From positions 87,252 through 151,251 of the forward strand of contig CAJNDS010002410.1 in assembly GCA_905221605.1 (NCBI GenBank): a stretch of DNA of 64,000 bases. Reading direction: 5' to 3'. How positions within the stretch are numbered: position 1 is the stretch's first letter; the number at the start of each line of letters is the position of its first letter. The DNA is from Symbiodinium natans. Its lineage: Eukaryota > Sar > Dinophyceae > Suessiales > Symbiodiniaceae. The notes under the pieces were generated by a model. That model saw nothing but the letters and a program-made list of their open reading frames with translations. It had not been told where the DNA came from and did not search any database. The translations under genes were made by a program, and so were the position numbers. Shown here in pieces: positions 22,467 to 36,163 of this stretch.

Positions 22467-24775
22467 CTACACAGGCCAGCTTGAGGACTTCTGTTGCTGT
22501 CCCGTGGCCGCTTGCTTGGTTGGCTTGTTCTGCAGGAAGATCGTCAGCACATTGATGATGTTCTCCTGCAGCATAAACTGCACAAATGACCTCGATCGGA
22601 AGCCTTGTTCAGCTGCCCTTGACCCCGGGCGCAACAAAAACAAACGTGAAGCAGCAGCCTCCATGACCACCTGCATATTTTCAACTGCCAATGCCACCAG
22701 CGTGTCCTGAGCACTCAGGCTCTGCCAACTAAAGGATGACTGATTTTTGATGAGCCACGTGCTTGCTTTGCACTTGGCGTTCTCGGGCACGATAAGGAAT
22801 CGGTTGCGTTACCCCGGGGCAGGATTACGGAGATGTCTTTCTGTTCGGGTTTGCAGTTCCTGCTGGCACGACAAGCAAAAGGCAGCACTTTTTTCCATCC
22901 TCTGCAAAAACGAGATTTATACTTGCCACATGCTTTTCAGAAACAGGCCAAGTGTCGAAGCGCTCATGCCTTGACAGAAGCGACAAAGGTGTGGGCTCAC
23001 GCGGGGAGGCCAAGTGAAGGGCGGCATACATCGCAGCTCCTCGACGCGGGGGTTGTGGAGGCATTGCAGGTGGTGCCTTCCATCCAGGTTCCGACCAAGA
23101 ACACTGTGTACAAGCCTAGTTCGACCTTCCTTCACGATGGCAGAGCTTGGTTGTAGGCTACGGCTTCCTTCTTGCAACGCAGCCAAAAGAAATGCCGAAG
23201 AAGTTCAAAAGAAGCACTGTGGCAACGGCAGTGGCCAGGCAACTCACCGGGCTCCGAATCCTAGAAACGGTCCAACAAAGCTGAAGGCACCTCTCAAACC
23301 AGGTGCCGAGGAGCGGATCTTGCCATGGTCTTGCCGGTTCGTCAGCACACTCACCACCAAGCTGGACACCAAGTGCTCCAGCAAGGGCTCCTGCACCGTT
23401 TGCGCGAGTCCGAAAGCGTTGCGAACACATTTGCCGCACCCTGTGACACTGTGACTCCGACAGGCCTGACAAAGACACGAAGTTTCACGGACATGTTCAA
23501 CCTGCTCCATTTTGTATGTCGCCAATTTCGCCAACTAGGGAAGAATTCTTATGTCTTCTTTGCGCCAACTAGAGAAGAGAGAAGGAAAAAACTTCAGAGC
23601 CCTGAGCAGCCCAAGGAGGCCTGCAGGAGAACATGGCGGAAGGTTGTGTCTCGGACCTGCAGGGTATCACCGAGGGCTTGCCTTAGCTTCAGTCTTCGGA
23701 TCCATGGCACTGTAGGTCACAGACGTGCTCCATTTCCCACACTCATACTCTCCAACAAACATGGAGGAAGCCAGATCACCAACATGTCTACCCGAGCACA
23801 CAGCGCCGATGCAAGCAAACAGCATTCCACCAATAAAGCACTCTGATCTGGCCCATTGCACAGATTGCAGCTAGATCCAAGGTCTAGGTGCGGGCTTAGA
23901 TGTCTACCGTGCACCCCTGCCCAGGCGCATCGCGGTGGTGCTCTCTTCGGGCTCCAGGAACTGGCCGGCAAGGAAGGTCAGCCACTTCTCAGCAAACTCC
24001 TGCCTCCGGCAAGCTGTGGAGTTGCCACAGAACTGCTTGAAGTCCGCAGTGGGGTACATCAAGAGCCGTGACTAGTGAATATCTATAGTCCTACCGCTGA
24101 GATCCGTTGGGTATCCCCAGCAAATCAGAAAGTTCTACCGGGCCTGTTGGCTGTCTGCGCGTCCCACATCAGGTCGTCAACAGGGTTGGAGAGGAACCAG
24201 TCCTTTCAGGCGCTCAGGCGGTCTTTGCTAGCCTGCGTTGATGATGCTCATGGGAGGTTCCAAGAATCAGACCCTTTTAACTTACACCCGGAAACGTTTG
24301 AAAATTCCCCTGAACAGGATCCTCCCCTCGAACAAATCGGGACCCTACAACTTCCATGGTGCTCTGAGCATTTTGCTGCCGGGGGTCCAGCGTCTCAATG
24401 AGCTGCATATTTTCAAGATTCTTGGGCCAGGCATCCTTAACGCGCGCCAGCAGAAGGAAAACAACTCAGAGCATCCGCGAGCCTTATACCACCCTCCATG
24501 CAGCTTGATACCTGGACCTTTACACTGTGGGTGACACGATCGGCTTGGCCCTGCAATCAGTGCGGCGAGGTTCGAACAAGTTGAGCATGAAGGAGTCCCC
24601 ACCATCCGTGTCGATGATGGCGTTGCAGAAAGCGACCCTGTCCTGCATCTTCGTCTGAAGCACATGCATCTACTCGCAGAGGCTTAACAAAGTTTAAGCG
24701 CATCTGCGGAAAGGCAGGGCCCCCTGCCTCGGGGTTCTCCATGGAGGCCGCCGTCAGGTTGCAGGCTTCTTAGTT
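22467..24775 (-). CDS. Unknown multi-exon gene, at least seven exons (partial model)
   Basis: In 5' to 3' order on the minus strand: about 24693-24775 (NLTAASMENPEAGGPAFPQM), 24535-24655 (MQDRVAFCNAIIDTDGGDSF, then MLNLFEPRRTDC), 24355-24450 (VKDAWPKNLENMQLIETLDP, then RQQNAQST), 24140-24203 (DWFLSNPVDDLMWDAQTANR), 23890-24075 (MYPTADFKQFCGNSTACRRQ, then EFAEKWLTFLAGQFLEPEES), 23255-23440 (GLAQTVQEPLLEHLVSSLVV) and 22490-22725 (AQDTLVALAVENMQVVMEAA, then SRSFVQFMLQENIINVLTIF). Several begin after AG followed by G, and the 24.14-kb exon ends at a GC donor. Hydrophobic segments and paired cysteines hint at a membrane or lumenal protein, but no family is recognised. All junction phases remain to be confirmed. 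Confidence 0.5.
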
Positions 24776-25204
24776 GTCCACGGCCATGCAACATGCCGAA
24801 ACATGTCGACGAAACATGGCACAAAATGCTCGCAGCTCGCAGTGCTGCCGTAGCTGGGCGAGTCTCGCGCGACATCGCGAGCTTCCACGTTCCCGCATCG
24901 GCTCACGGCCTGCAAGCCGACTCCCACAGGTTGCAAAGGTGCCAATAAAAACCAAGGACGCGAGTCAAAGTGAAGAGGAAGACCTAAATCTTGTCTCAAC
25001 CTAGCTTTTTATAAGGCACAACTCTCTGCTCTTGTCGCGCCATCCCTCCGTTTTGAAACTCACCCCTTCAGCTGCGCTGCACAGCCCTGGCCTTGACCAA
25101 GTGATGTGCAAGGGCTGGCATGTCAACCTCTCATATTTGTCATATGAAGTCATATGCTGTAGAAGAGCCGAAAGGAGAGCTACTAAATCTACTTCTACTT
25201 CTAC

Positions 25205-25237
25205 CTCTATTTGCTACTACTACTACACCTCTACTTG

Positions 25238-25293
<56 letters not shown>

Positions 25294-25345
25294 GCTACTA
25301 CTACTACTACTACTGCTACTACTACTGCTACTACTACGACGACGA
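25205..25345. repeat. (CTA)n microsatellite
   Basis: About 140 bases of CTA repeats with CTG interruptions, ending in a short GAC run. Poly-Tyr, poly-Thr, poly-Leu and poly-Val frames here are artefacts. Confidence 0.95.
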
Positions 25346-26555
25346 CGACAAAGGAGTAGGAGATGTACCACAAATATGTCCACACATCAACAACACAACC
25401 GCGTGTCTTTACCGCATCTGGCAGCCCGACTTTGCTTGGCAACCGAGAACTGCCTCGTCTGCCACACCTGATGCCAAGGAACGTGCTTCAGCAGCATCCG
25501 AACACTGCCTTTCTCCCTGGCAAACTCCGCGAGCCCTCGGAAGACTTCCGATCGGGTTGCCTCAGCTTAGATGCATCCCGTGTGCACGTACGCATGTGGC
25601 AGCGGCCGGGCGGAAACTCCCCGACATGGAGCTCCGCTAGCCTCCAAGTCAATGACTGCAGTCCAAGGGTCAGATGGCACCAGCAAGTTCACAAGGATGG
25701 AAATCGAGTCATCATGTGATGTGAGGATATCGGCACCGATGGTCTGCCAACCTCAGCCAGCGCCCAACTTCTTGACCCGGAGCATGCTCATCAGACTCGC
25801 CAAATGCATGCAGCCTAGGGACAAACATCCAGGACGTGCTTGCACCTCGACAAGCATGATGGGAGGTAGATTGAGTAGGAGGTTTTCAGTTTATCTTCTT
25901 AATATGCCCGTTTTCAGTTTATCTTCTTAATTTAATATGCCCCAAACAACAACTCATGTGGCCTCTTGTTCTGGGACAGCTTCTCGGCATTGTCTGGGTC
26001 ATCAGAAATCAAGGCTAAATGGCCTGAACACATGCTTGCCGGCTCAGCTGATGTTGGGTTGGTGCAATCGCTGCGAAAGCGATTTTGCAAGTTAGAAATA
26101 GTAGCACCAGCCTGAACATCGCTCTTGCAACCGTGCCGTTAGCTGCACATCCATTGCACCCCGAAGCAGGTTGCACAAGCAGCTACAGCGCACAATGCAA
26201 AGCTACTGCTACGACACCGAGCACAAACTCTCAGCAAGCAGGGCCTAGGCGTAGAGCCAGTTCCTCCTTCTGCTCGCTAATGAGCTTCGGCAGGAGATGG
26301 TCCAACCTAAGGCTGCAGAGACACCGAAGAAGGGAAGATGAGCGTTCTGGTAAGATGTGTAGCCGCCACCACGAGATCGGGATCTATATGCCCGAACTTG
26401 CGACGCGAGTGTGAACATTCCGCGTTGCGTTCTCGCGACTCGAGCAGGCCAGGTGAGGCATCGGGAGCCCAAATTGTTCAAAGGCATCGGCTCCCAGCTT
26501 TGTCGCCCCATCGCTATGACATGGCTGTGTGACACAAGAGCACTCCAAGGAATGA
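25346..26555. other. Spacer without a recognised gene
   Basis: Only short overlapping frames. A 26-base direct repeat (TTTTCAGTTTATCTTCTTAA core) occurs near 25886 and 25910. Confidence 0.4.
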
Positions 26556-26589
26556 CACGCTAGCCGCATAGCCACCACTTGCTGTATAG

Positions 26590-27084
26590 TTCATACAAGA
26601 TATCGACGTTGGCCAGCCTTCTCCCAACCCCAGCCAAGAAGCAAATCGCCACACCGCTGGCGTTTCTTCGCCCTTGGCTCTTCAAGCAGGTGCGGCGGAG
26701 GCAGAAAACCTGTGACTTCCCGTGCCAGTGGAGGCTTCTCCTTTGACCAAAGGCGTGTGTCAAGCACATTGCCAAGAACCCATCTTTCGGAATGTTGCAT
26801 GTCTGCGGGAGAATAGATGAACAATGAACATTCATTGATGCCATGTATACAGGAAACTTGCGCAAAAGTTCTCGGGGCTGCTGTACGGCTACATCGCACT
26901 CCAACCCAAAAGCCACATACAAATTGCATGACTGGCGCAGATGGTTCCGTTCACACGGGGGTTCCACATGAGGCTGCCATGTCACATTCGGACTCCCGAA
27001 GTCGCGCCAAGGCTCTCGGACCAAGTATTTAATCAGCTCAGCCAAAAGGCTGCGCAGGTGTGGCTTCTTCCAGGGCAAGTCCAT
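26590..27084 (-). CDS. Possible exons, unknown protein
   Basis: Two minus-strand segments look protein-like: about 26990-27084 (MDLPWKKPHLRSLLAELIKY, then LVREPWRDFGSP) and about 26590-26805 (SERWVLGNVLDTRLWSKEKP, then REVTGFLPPPHLLEEPRAKK), in different frames. They could be exons of one gene upstream of the 22.5-24.8 kb gene. No splice pairs were confirmed and no domain recognised. Confidence 0.25.
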
Positions 27085-27769
27085 CCCGTTCGTGTCATGC
27101 GACTCCCCCCATCAGGCCAAAAGCAGCCTAAACACCATGACACGGTCCTTGAAATCACTCTTTGCAAGCTCGGAAGAATGGTGTGAACCACCCTTCTGAA
27201 TTTCTCACCGGCCTCCTGCCGGTCCCACCACCTCCTGCCGAAGACGGCGCCGCCGGCGCTGCTCTGCCACCTGGATGCATGGGAGCTCCGAGCTCTATGA
27301 TATTGTTGGGGAGCTTTGTATGATGGCTCAGGGAGGTAGAGGAGTTTAGAGGGCTTGTGCCGGTTATGATTTGTGCAGGAGCTCACGGCTCGAAGCGGGC
27401 ATCTCACCTGTTGCGAACATCGCCAGTCGTTTCGATGCGCTCGAGCACTTCCATGTGCTTCCGGTGGCGTGTCCGAACAACGTCTGTTTCAAAACAGTGG
27501 TCCGGGCTTGTTCCATGACATTCTGATAGCTACTTGATCAAGGTGCGAATCCTCTTTCATCATTGCGCTTGTAAATGATACTGGTTTCAGCATGACTTCC
27601 AGGGCAAATTCAGGCTTGGAGACCCATCCCGACCCATCCCGTGAGCTGTGGATCCGAAGCTCCCTGTCGCAAATACGGCGTCACAGTTCATTGGGCAACG
27701 TTTGGTGGCTGCGCATGAGAAGAATGAGCTTCAAGGACCGTTTGTCGGTGAGACATCAGCACCTCAGTG

Positions 27770-28104
27770 TTGACCATCTTTTTTCTCCGGCCTTGGCAGC
27801 TGCAGCCGCGCCGTCCACGGCCAAGTACAGCGAGGCGCTGCAGTGGACCCTTGCAAGGACACATGGTTGAGGAGTGGCATTGCAGCCGGCGGAGCCCCAA
27901 CACAATTTGGCCATGCTTCGCTCAGCATATGTTATTGATGTTAATGTTCTTCTTTGCAGAAGGTCGCAATCAACCAATTTCGGAGCCAGGTCACTGCTCC
28001 AAGATGAGATCGAGACGCTGAAATACATGGCGTATGAACGACTCCTGCGACCAGCGAGGTTGTCAAGCTTCGAAGCTCATTTCAGGAGTTGCAAAGATAC
28101 CTAA
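27770..28104 (+). CDS. Possible plus-strand exons, unknown protein
   Basis: A plus-strand frame ends APSTAKYSEALQWTLARTHG near 27870 and another reads SLLQDEIETLKYMAYERLLR then PARLSSFEAHFRSCKDT to a stop at 28104. Both have helix-like composition. If real, they would be the only coding sequence on the plus strand here. Competing minus-strand frames are not clearly worse, so this is weak. Confidence 0.18.
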
Positions 28105-31100
28105 GGCGCAGGGCGCGGGGCATATAAGCAGTAATGTCACAAAACCTCGAGCTAGTGAACGTCACAAGCCTCGGTGCTTAGGGTGCTTACGAAATGGCCC
28201 CTGCTAGCCACAAACCACAGAACCAGTCCACCTCTGCTGCAGATCCTCCAAGAGCAGTTAACGCTTCGTGGAGCACGCAATTCACGTCCAGGTACCTTTG
28301 GGGGGGGGGGGGGGCACAGTGACGAATACATGAGCGAAGCGACTCTCACAACAAATGCAAGCAGGTGAGGTTCTTGACACAGCTTCTTTTTTTGGGCTTT
28401 GGTGTTCGGGCAGCTGCCTGAATTTCATGGCAAAGCCCCGCGACAGTCTTGCTCTGGAAGGCTGCAACGTAGAGCAGCGGAACAAGCATGTCTCGAAACA
28501 TCGGAGAGGCATATGGTCTATGTTCGGCTCAGCGACACGTGCTCCGCCTTGAGGTCTGCCTGCAGCTGCAATCCGAGAATTTGCGGGCGAATGCTCGTAT
28601 TCGGTTTCTTGGGTGGCTGTGTCTACAACCCTGCGCGACAGTCTCACTCTTAAACAGCAGCATGGAATGCAACCCTGACCTCCAATCCAAAGGCGTCGGG
28701 GTAGTTGTGGCGAAGCCATTGTGTCAAACGCGGTATGCCCATGATGGCTCACCGCCATGTGTGGCAAGGAATTCCTATGCTTGCAGGTAAGCTCCGACCT
28801 GGGCAGCAAGGTATGAGACTACCTTGCAATGCAGTACGAGCGAGTAGTTCACACAGTAACCTGCAGATGTTGGAGGGAGAAATGTTCAGCTTCCTTTGGG
28901 CCGGCGGCTTCGAAGTTCATAAGTTCAGAAGCTCAGAGGCCGCGGCAGACAGCAACAACAAGTGGTGCCCAGAAGCCAATCTTGGGTTCGCTTGTCTTGC
29001 CGCGGGCCTTGAAACCTGCGACAGTTTCCTGAGTCTGGCACAACATGGCGCCACATGCTACTTCTGCAGCATGTGCGACTGTGTGAGTAGTAGAGAAGAT
29101 AATGTTAAAAATGACAAATTCTTCGAGACGGGCGGGGCCTTGGGCAACCCAGAAACAGAGACAGCCTGCTAGCCATCAGGCAGATGCTCTTTGCATTATC
29201 TGCAAGGCCTCCTGAGAGCACCTCCGGACATCGGGGGTCAACTGCGCAGTCTGATTTCCTGAGGGCTGCTCCGTTGGGGGGTGAAATGTGCTCTCAGGAA
29301 GGCGCTGATACCGCAACTCCCAGCCGTAATGAGGTTGAGGGCTGCAACTTGCACTGCCAGGAGTGGCCCATCTCTGGCAAACAATTTCTTCCTGAGCCTC
29401 AATGTTGGACCCTGTTTAGTAGGGACCCCCTCTATAAACATCAAGTCTGCAGGGCTGTTCAGGACCTTGGAGGACCCTGGAACTGCTTGATGCTGTTCGG
29501 GAGTCATCCGATTTGTTTCAAGGATTTAGGGCTTGCTTGAGTTTAAAGCCGACTTGCACCCGATGCGCTGGCCTCTTGGCTTATAAGGCCGGGTCTTTGA
29601 ATCTTAAAGGTTGGCCTTCTTTCCAAGGCCCCCGAAACCCCGGAATCCCAACCGAGCCAAAATCAAGAACTCCCTTTAAATCATATGAAAAATTGTCACG
29701 ATCGAAGGGGTGGAGGCCGGTCCAGGAGCCAGCCTGACCTCGGGGGGGGGAAGGAGTTTACATAAGAAACTCATCCCTACTGGCAACCGTATAAGATCGT
29801 CTGTTTGGGGGGAACGCACTTAAAGAGGGTCCAACATTACCCTCCTCAAGACTCATCCTAGCACCAGCGTCGTGCAGGCAATTCCCCTGTGCATCATGAA
29901 CCCCCTAGCGAAGGGAAGCAGTGAGATCGTCGATGCCAACCTCGCGGTCACACCTGCGGACCAAGGTTGTATTTCCCAGCTACATACCAAACAACAATAA
30001 TACTAGAATGAGAATAAACTAATAATGATAATAGTTAATAGTATTTCCTAGCCGGGATTTCAGGACCTCAACGCAGGGCAAAGCTTTCTGCGCCTGGAGC
30101 TAGAGCCTTATGACCTCCGCAGAGTCGGAGAAGTCGTTGGCGACCATCCACCGCAAGCAACGCACGAAGAGCGGAAAACTCACCTGCGAGTTCGGGATCG
30201 ACTTTCTTCATTCGGGTTTGAGCATCCTGCCTGGTAGCCTCAACCGGGCAAACTCAAAGTACACGCCAAGCGAAGTACAGGTCACTGTACTACCGGCTGC
30301 AACCCCTTGTGATGCCACAGCTCGGAAACACTCATTCTTCGGAACATTCTGACATAGAGTCATAGAGTTATCCAGAGTTTGTCGTTGCACTGTTATGACT
30401 ATGCCCTTGACTGTTTTTCTCTCTTGTGATGGTCATTAGAAACCAAGGAAGCCATGAAGTGTAGGACTGACTAGCCAGTCCAGGTCAGGATGCTCCAAAT
30501 CTGGAGCCTCGTTGTCTGCCTCTTCTAGCCCACTGCATAGTGGACAGGATGAAGTTTGACTCATGCCTCATACCTCATACCCCAAGGACCAGAAGTCGGA
30601 GGGCCAAAATGAAGTCATGGCCCCTGAGATGGGAGCCTCACAGATATCACCGTGGATGACCCCGGCCTTCGCAGGGGGGCATGATGCAACGAACGAATGC
30701 GCGGTCGCGACGCTAGGGCCTAGGAACTACCCTAGGAACTTGAAGCCAAAAAAACTCAGCCACCCCCGAACAGTCTCAATGCTCGGCGGCCTCTGGATCA
30801 TTCGTCATCTCCAGTGATGTGACTGCGTAAAGCAGGCCGCCCTCACCTGGGCACGCGCATCAAGCGCTCCACTGCTCCACTCAGGTGACTAACTGCACCC
30901 CGCCCTATCCTGCACTCTAGACAACAAGGCTCGCCGATTTTGGCCACATCCTAGGTATCCGCAACATCCAAACTCCACACCCGCGGACTTGGTCTCGACT
31001 CGAGACCCAAACGCCCGGTCTTAAGCACCATACCCCAACATAGGCCAAGGGTCCTAGAGAACATGGGTTTGGGTTTGTGAGGTAGAGCAAAGGCAACTCC
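28105..31100. other. Long stretch without a recognised gene
   Basis: Short frames on both strands, none with a motif. Poly-G runs lie at about 28302-28314 and 29741-29749, and an AT-rich patch with TAATAATGATAATA-like runs at 29990-30050. Confidence 0.4.
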
Positions 31101-31137
31101 AATACAAACATCTCTCAGAGCTGCTTATGGACTATGT

Positions 31138-31548
31138 TTGCATTGGAAGTGTTCATGCATGACGCCAGGCGAGGTGGCAAATCAATTTTTGGTGTTACTT
31201 TGTTCGGGAGTGACAAATGTTGAAGAAACACTGCTCTTTGCCATTTACTTTGTTCGTGCATCTTGCCTGTTCCTTCTCAGGATTCTGTACTCTGTATTCC
31301 TTCTTTGTGTCTTCTGGCATTTACTGCATAGATGGCACGTATTGCGGTTCTCCTGCCTTTTCTTTCACTATGTGCACCAGAACGACTATCTTGTTGGCGT
31401 TTGCTGGCCGTGTTTCTGCATGATACAGTTTTTCACGCTAGGATGCTATGAGAAGAGGCCGGCATTTTTTGAGGATTTAACGAATTACGACCTACATCAT
31501 GTAGTGTATTTCCATTGGCACCAGATGCAGGATCAATCTACGTGTTGA
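31138..31548 (+). other. Hydrophobic open frame in an AT-richer patch; coding status unclear
   Basis: A plus-strand frame of 136 codons is very rich in Phe, Leu, Cys, His and Trp (for example FLLRILYSVFLLCVFWHLLH). The surrounding 31.1-32.2 kb is AT-richer than its neighbours. The composition would also arise from a pyrimidine-rich non-coding strand, and no family or splice structure is visible. Confidence 0.2.
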
Positions 31549-31549
31549 A

Positions 31550-32850
31550 AACATTAACTTCTTCCGCTCATCTCCTTGCATTGAAGACAAACTGCAGGAA
31601 AGCCAAGCAGAGACATCGACGATGAACAGCTCACATCCGCATTTGCCCCAGCAAAAATCACGTGTCAATGCGGCGTTGCTTGTATTATAGAATTGTATCT
31701 CGACTACTATGGTTACAGCCGAGTTTGCTGTGGATGTCTCCTAATTCCGACTTGGCCGCGCATGCGACTGATATCTTAATTGCACCTGTTGAAGGTGTTG
31801 AGTAGAACTTGTCAGCATACACTGCTGTTAAATTTATTGAAAATCGGAGCCGTTCATCAACATTTGTCGGTTCTAAGTAGCTGACCCAGAACTTGTTAAA
31901 CTTGTTCTTCCTTGCTTGCTAGAATTGGGCTCTTCGCTTTGTGCTCGTCTCTCAGTTGTGTGCTTTATTTGCTGCTACGTCTTCGGCGCACTTCTGCCTT
32001 TTTTGCTTCCAGCCTGGCGGTTGCTAGGAAAGGGGCTGCATGCACCATCAACAGCTCACATTGAGCGAGCAATGCCCAGATCTTCACCAATCGGCTCTTC
32101 CTGTCGTTCAGCTGTCGTTCTTTACGACACGTCTAACATCTTTGACTAGCCTGAGACTTGCTCTGTTCGTAGTAAGCCGGTCTCAGTATGGACATGTGAT
32201 TGTAAGCGCCTTCCGTGAGCTTCCGCGTGTGGTTGCCCAAAACTTCCGTGCACTTCCGTGACCCTCCACGCCTTCATGAACCTTCATGAGCTTCTGAAAG
32301 AGAGCAAAATTTTCGCCCAATCGCACACCATGCCCTAAACACTTCACCCTTAACCACACGCGGCCAACTGGCTCCCTGCTTCTGCTCCCCGCAGCGCTGC
32401 CAGCAGCCTGGGAGCGGAATCTTCTATGGCGCCCTAAACCCACGACTACCTGAGCCTACCCTCCCGCGCTCTTGCAGGATTGAGTACAAACAAGTTCGCA
32501 GTCCCTGTACATGTCGATGACTCAAGCTGCCAAGAATGTTTCTAGCCTTGCTGAAATGCTTTTTTGAAGTTTCCTCACACCTCGCCTACTGTTGAAACTG
32601 ACACACCCGTACTCCATTGGTAAACCCCGAGGCAAGTCTTCCAGCTGCCAGGCAGCTTGCGGAGCTCCGCCAGATCTTCGTCAGAAAGCCTGAAAGTGCA
32701 TGGCGTTCGATATGCAAGCATGGCCAAGCATGTTCTCGCGCGCGCTGCTTTCGTTGCTGGCCACTCTGGTGCATGGTCCGAAGTCCGACCGTCTGCTGCA
32801 CTCCGTGGTTGGAGTGAGGTATGTATCTTGCCGCAGTATGCTGCAGTGTG
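31550..32850. other. Spacer without a recognised gene
   Basis: It contains a small cluster of CTTCCGTGA/CTTCATGA-type short repeats near 32210-32295. No coding chain seen. Confidence 0.4.
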
Positions 32851-32854
32851 CCCC

Positions 32855-33635
<781 letters not shown>

Positions 33636-34023
33636 TACACTTTCTGGTGGCTTGATTACTTGTGCTTTCAAGGCGTTTCCAGATTGTGCTGGAGTTGACT
33701 TGCTTCGATGGGGTCATGTTTTGAGCTGCAGGTCCCATCGTGCCCGCATGAGGCTGCAGACGACAGTCCAGTGGGCCGTGGGCAATGGCTGTGGCTTGGT
33801 GCAACACTTTAACTGTCTAATTACCGCCTCCGGACTTGCGAGTACCCGCATTCGGATGCCATCGGTGGTATGGCGCGGAAGTTCGTCAAGATGAGCCATA
33901 CACCCAGCTCAGGTATGTTCGCAAGCTCAACAGCTGACAAATACTGACAACGCAAGGTCTGCACAGGCTCGCTTCTACATTGGTCAACCTGTGCCGTTGA
34001 ACATGTCCATAGTCTAGATGCTT

Positions 34024-34345
34024 CTAGCTGTAGCCTCTAGCATCAGAAAAGTTGGGCAACGGCAGCACAGCAATCTCAGCAACTGTTTTGGGATGTGTTG
34101 CACCACGCACCATTCCAACTCGGAGCCTGGAGTTCATGTTCTTGAGCAACTCGCAGAAGCTGTCTACGGAGAGAGTCGCCAGCTCGTTGAACTGGGAATC
34201 CTCCTGGCCACGCAGATTTTCCAGCAGAACCCTCTGGTTGCAGGCAGCAATGACACTGCTCAGTGACGGCTTCTCCTTCTTGGGCTTCGCTTTCTTGTCA
34301 GAGGGCTCGTCCTCTGCCCTGCAGCATGTTGTGATGCTAAAGTGC
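34024..34345 (-). CDS. Hypothetical protein C-terminal exon, Lys-rich
   Basis: After a likely acceptor (CTGCAG followed by G near 34322) the minus-strand frame reads AEDEPSDKKAKPKKEKPSLS, then VIAACNQRVLLENLRGQEDS and continues to a stop at 34024. The charged, Gln/Asn-containing helix is typical of a real exon. It lies downstream of the EF-hand gene on the same strand and could be its 3' end or the end of another gene. No domain recognised. Confidence 0.4.
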
Positions 34346-34399
34346 CCTTCAAAAAAAGCCACATGGGCCAACGATCAAGTGGCCTCTCCCACTTAATCG

Positions 34400-36160
34400 T
34401 CATGAAGCTACCGCTGCCATGATAAGACCGTTAGGAACTTGTCATCGCGTGGCTGGCAAATTATGATGGCAAGAGCTCTTCCAAATCGAGGTGCTGCGCA
34501 GCCCACAAGCAGAACGTTGAGTGCAGCTTCCTGGGCTCTGCAGAAGGCGCAGAAGAAAATGCAGGGACCCTGAGACCCAAGCGAATGAGAGCGAGAGAGA
34601 GGGAGAGAGGAAAAGCAAGACAGGCAGAGGCGGAGGAAGAGGGAGAGGGAAAGCGAGAGTTCTGAGGTAGCCCGAAATTCTTTCCCCCGCACGTATCGAC
34701 TCGTAGCAAGCACCTGCAAGCCAAGAGTCTTGGTTTGAGCCTCGGTGAAGCCCAATCTTGCAGCCTCTCCAGAAGCGCCCAGTCGCTCATGCTAGAAATG
34801 TATCTCCCCTCCTGCTATGAACAACCCTAAACCCTTTTCTTCACAGGCTTGCGACCCTAAACCCTAAACCCTAAACCCCAAACCCTAAACCCCAAACCCC
34901 AAACCCCAAACCCTAACCCTAAACGCTAAACCCTAACCCTAAACCCTAAACCGCCCCAAACCCCTAAACCCACACTGCATGAGAGATCCTTGGTGCCTCG
35001 GCTTCCTCTTCCGCCAAAGCTTTGGCCTCTTTCTCGCGCTGGAGCAGCCGGCACATGTGGACGAACCTTGCGGGGATCTGGGGCTCGGGTTAGAGGCCTT
35101 TTTTAGGGTTTAGGGTTTAGGGTTAGGGTTTAGGGTTTAGGGTTTAGGGCTTTTTTGTTGCCACCCGCCTAGCTGAGCCCAGAGGGCCACTCTTCGGGTT
35201 TAGGGTTTAGGGTATCCTGGGGTAAGTAGAGGTTAACCTTCGGGATTATAATAAGGGGAATATAATACCCCAACAGAGATTAAAAGTTACCTACTTTACT
35301 ACTAAGAGAGGGCTTCCAAAATGGATGCACTGGATGAAGTCCTTTGGTCGAGGAGGGGCGGACACGGACAGCTTTGGTAAACAGCAGGATGCTGCTTGAA
35401 TCCAAGGCACACCAGAAAGCCAACAACTGCAGTGTTCATCTTGCCACCTGGGAGCAAAACACTATGTCTCTTATCGCTTCTCAATCTTGGCGCCTAAGAG
35501 CGATGGCTGTACCTGTCTCCCGCCAGAGGAGCTGGGCGCATGGCACTGTTTGGCATCCACGCCGCTCTCAGCTGCAGAGGTGCGCGCAGCGTTGAGCAGG
35601 TTCATGAGACGCCTCCACTGAGGCTACTGGTGCCCTTTGCTGGGGCTCGATTTAACTTACCGAGCCTGGCGAGGAATCCTCAACACATGGTTCAGGACGT
35701 CCGGAAAACTTGATTTCAAAGGGGGCGGATGCCCACACAACCCAACTTGCGAAATGAAAGCGGCAGGAGTTCAAGAGGGTCCAACATCAAAATTGCATAC
35801 AGGAAGGCCGCTGAACATAAGCTGAACAATGACGACACAGCGCGTCTGCAAAGGATGCGTGTATTCCAAGGAACTATATCAAGACATCACTTTTTCACAA
35901 GGGGCTCAACTGCTGCCCTTTCTGTAAAACCCCTGATCTTGCGGCCATAGGTGCTTCTGGTCATCCTTGGTCTTGAGCTCCTCAGTACGTGCGCGAGAAT
36001 TGCCACTTGTGTTCGGATTTGTGTTACATTTTCCGACCGTCGAAGAAGGTAAGGTTCTGTCTACTAGTGGCCCAGAGCGGCAGGTCCCTTCATTGTCAAG
36101 AACACCCCCCCCCCCCCGTGCTTGGGACACCTCGGGCGGATGGGATGAAGGCTGAGTTGC
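34400..36160. other. Spacer with telomere-like arrays
   Basis: CCCTAAA-type units at 34852-34970 and TTTAGGG-type units at 35103-35150, in opposite orientations about 130 bases apart, plus a short patch at 35196-35212. A GAGAGA-rich patch lies at 34590-34655. No gene recognised. Confidence 0.6.
34852..35212. repeat. Paired interstitial telomere-like arrays, opposite orientations
   Basis: CCCTAAA and CCCCAAA units run from 34852 to 34970, then TTTAGGG units from 35103 to 35150 and 35196-35212. The two blocks are inverted relative to each other and could pair as a hairpin. Confidence 0.85.
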
Positions 36161-36163
36161 AGC

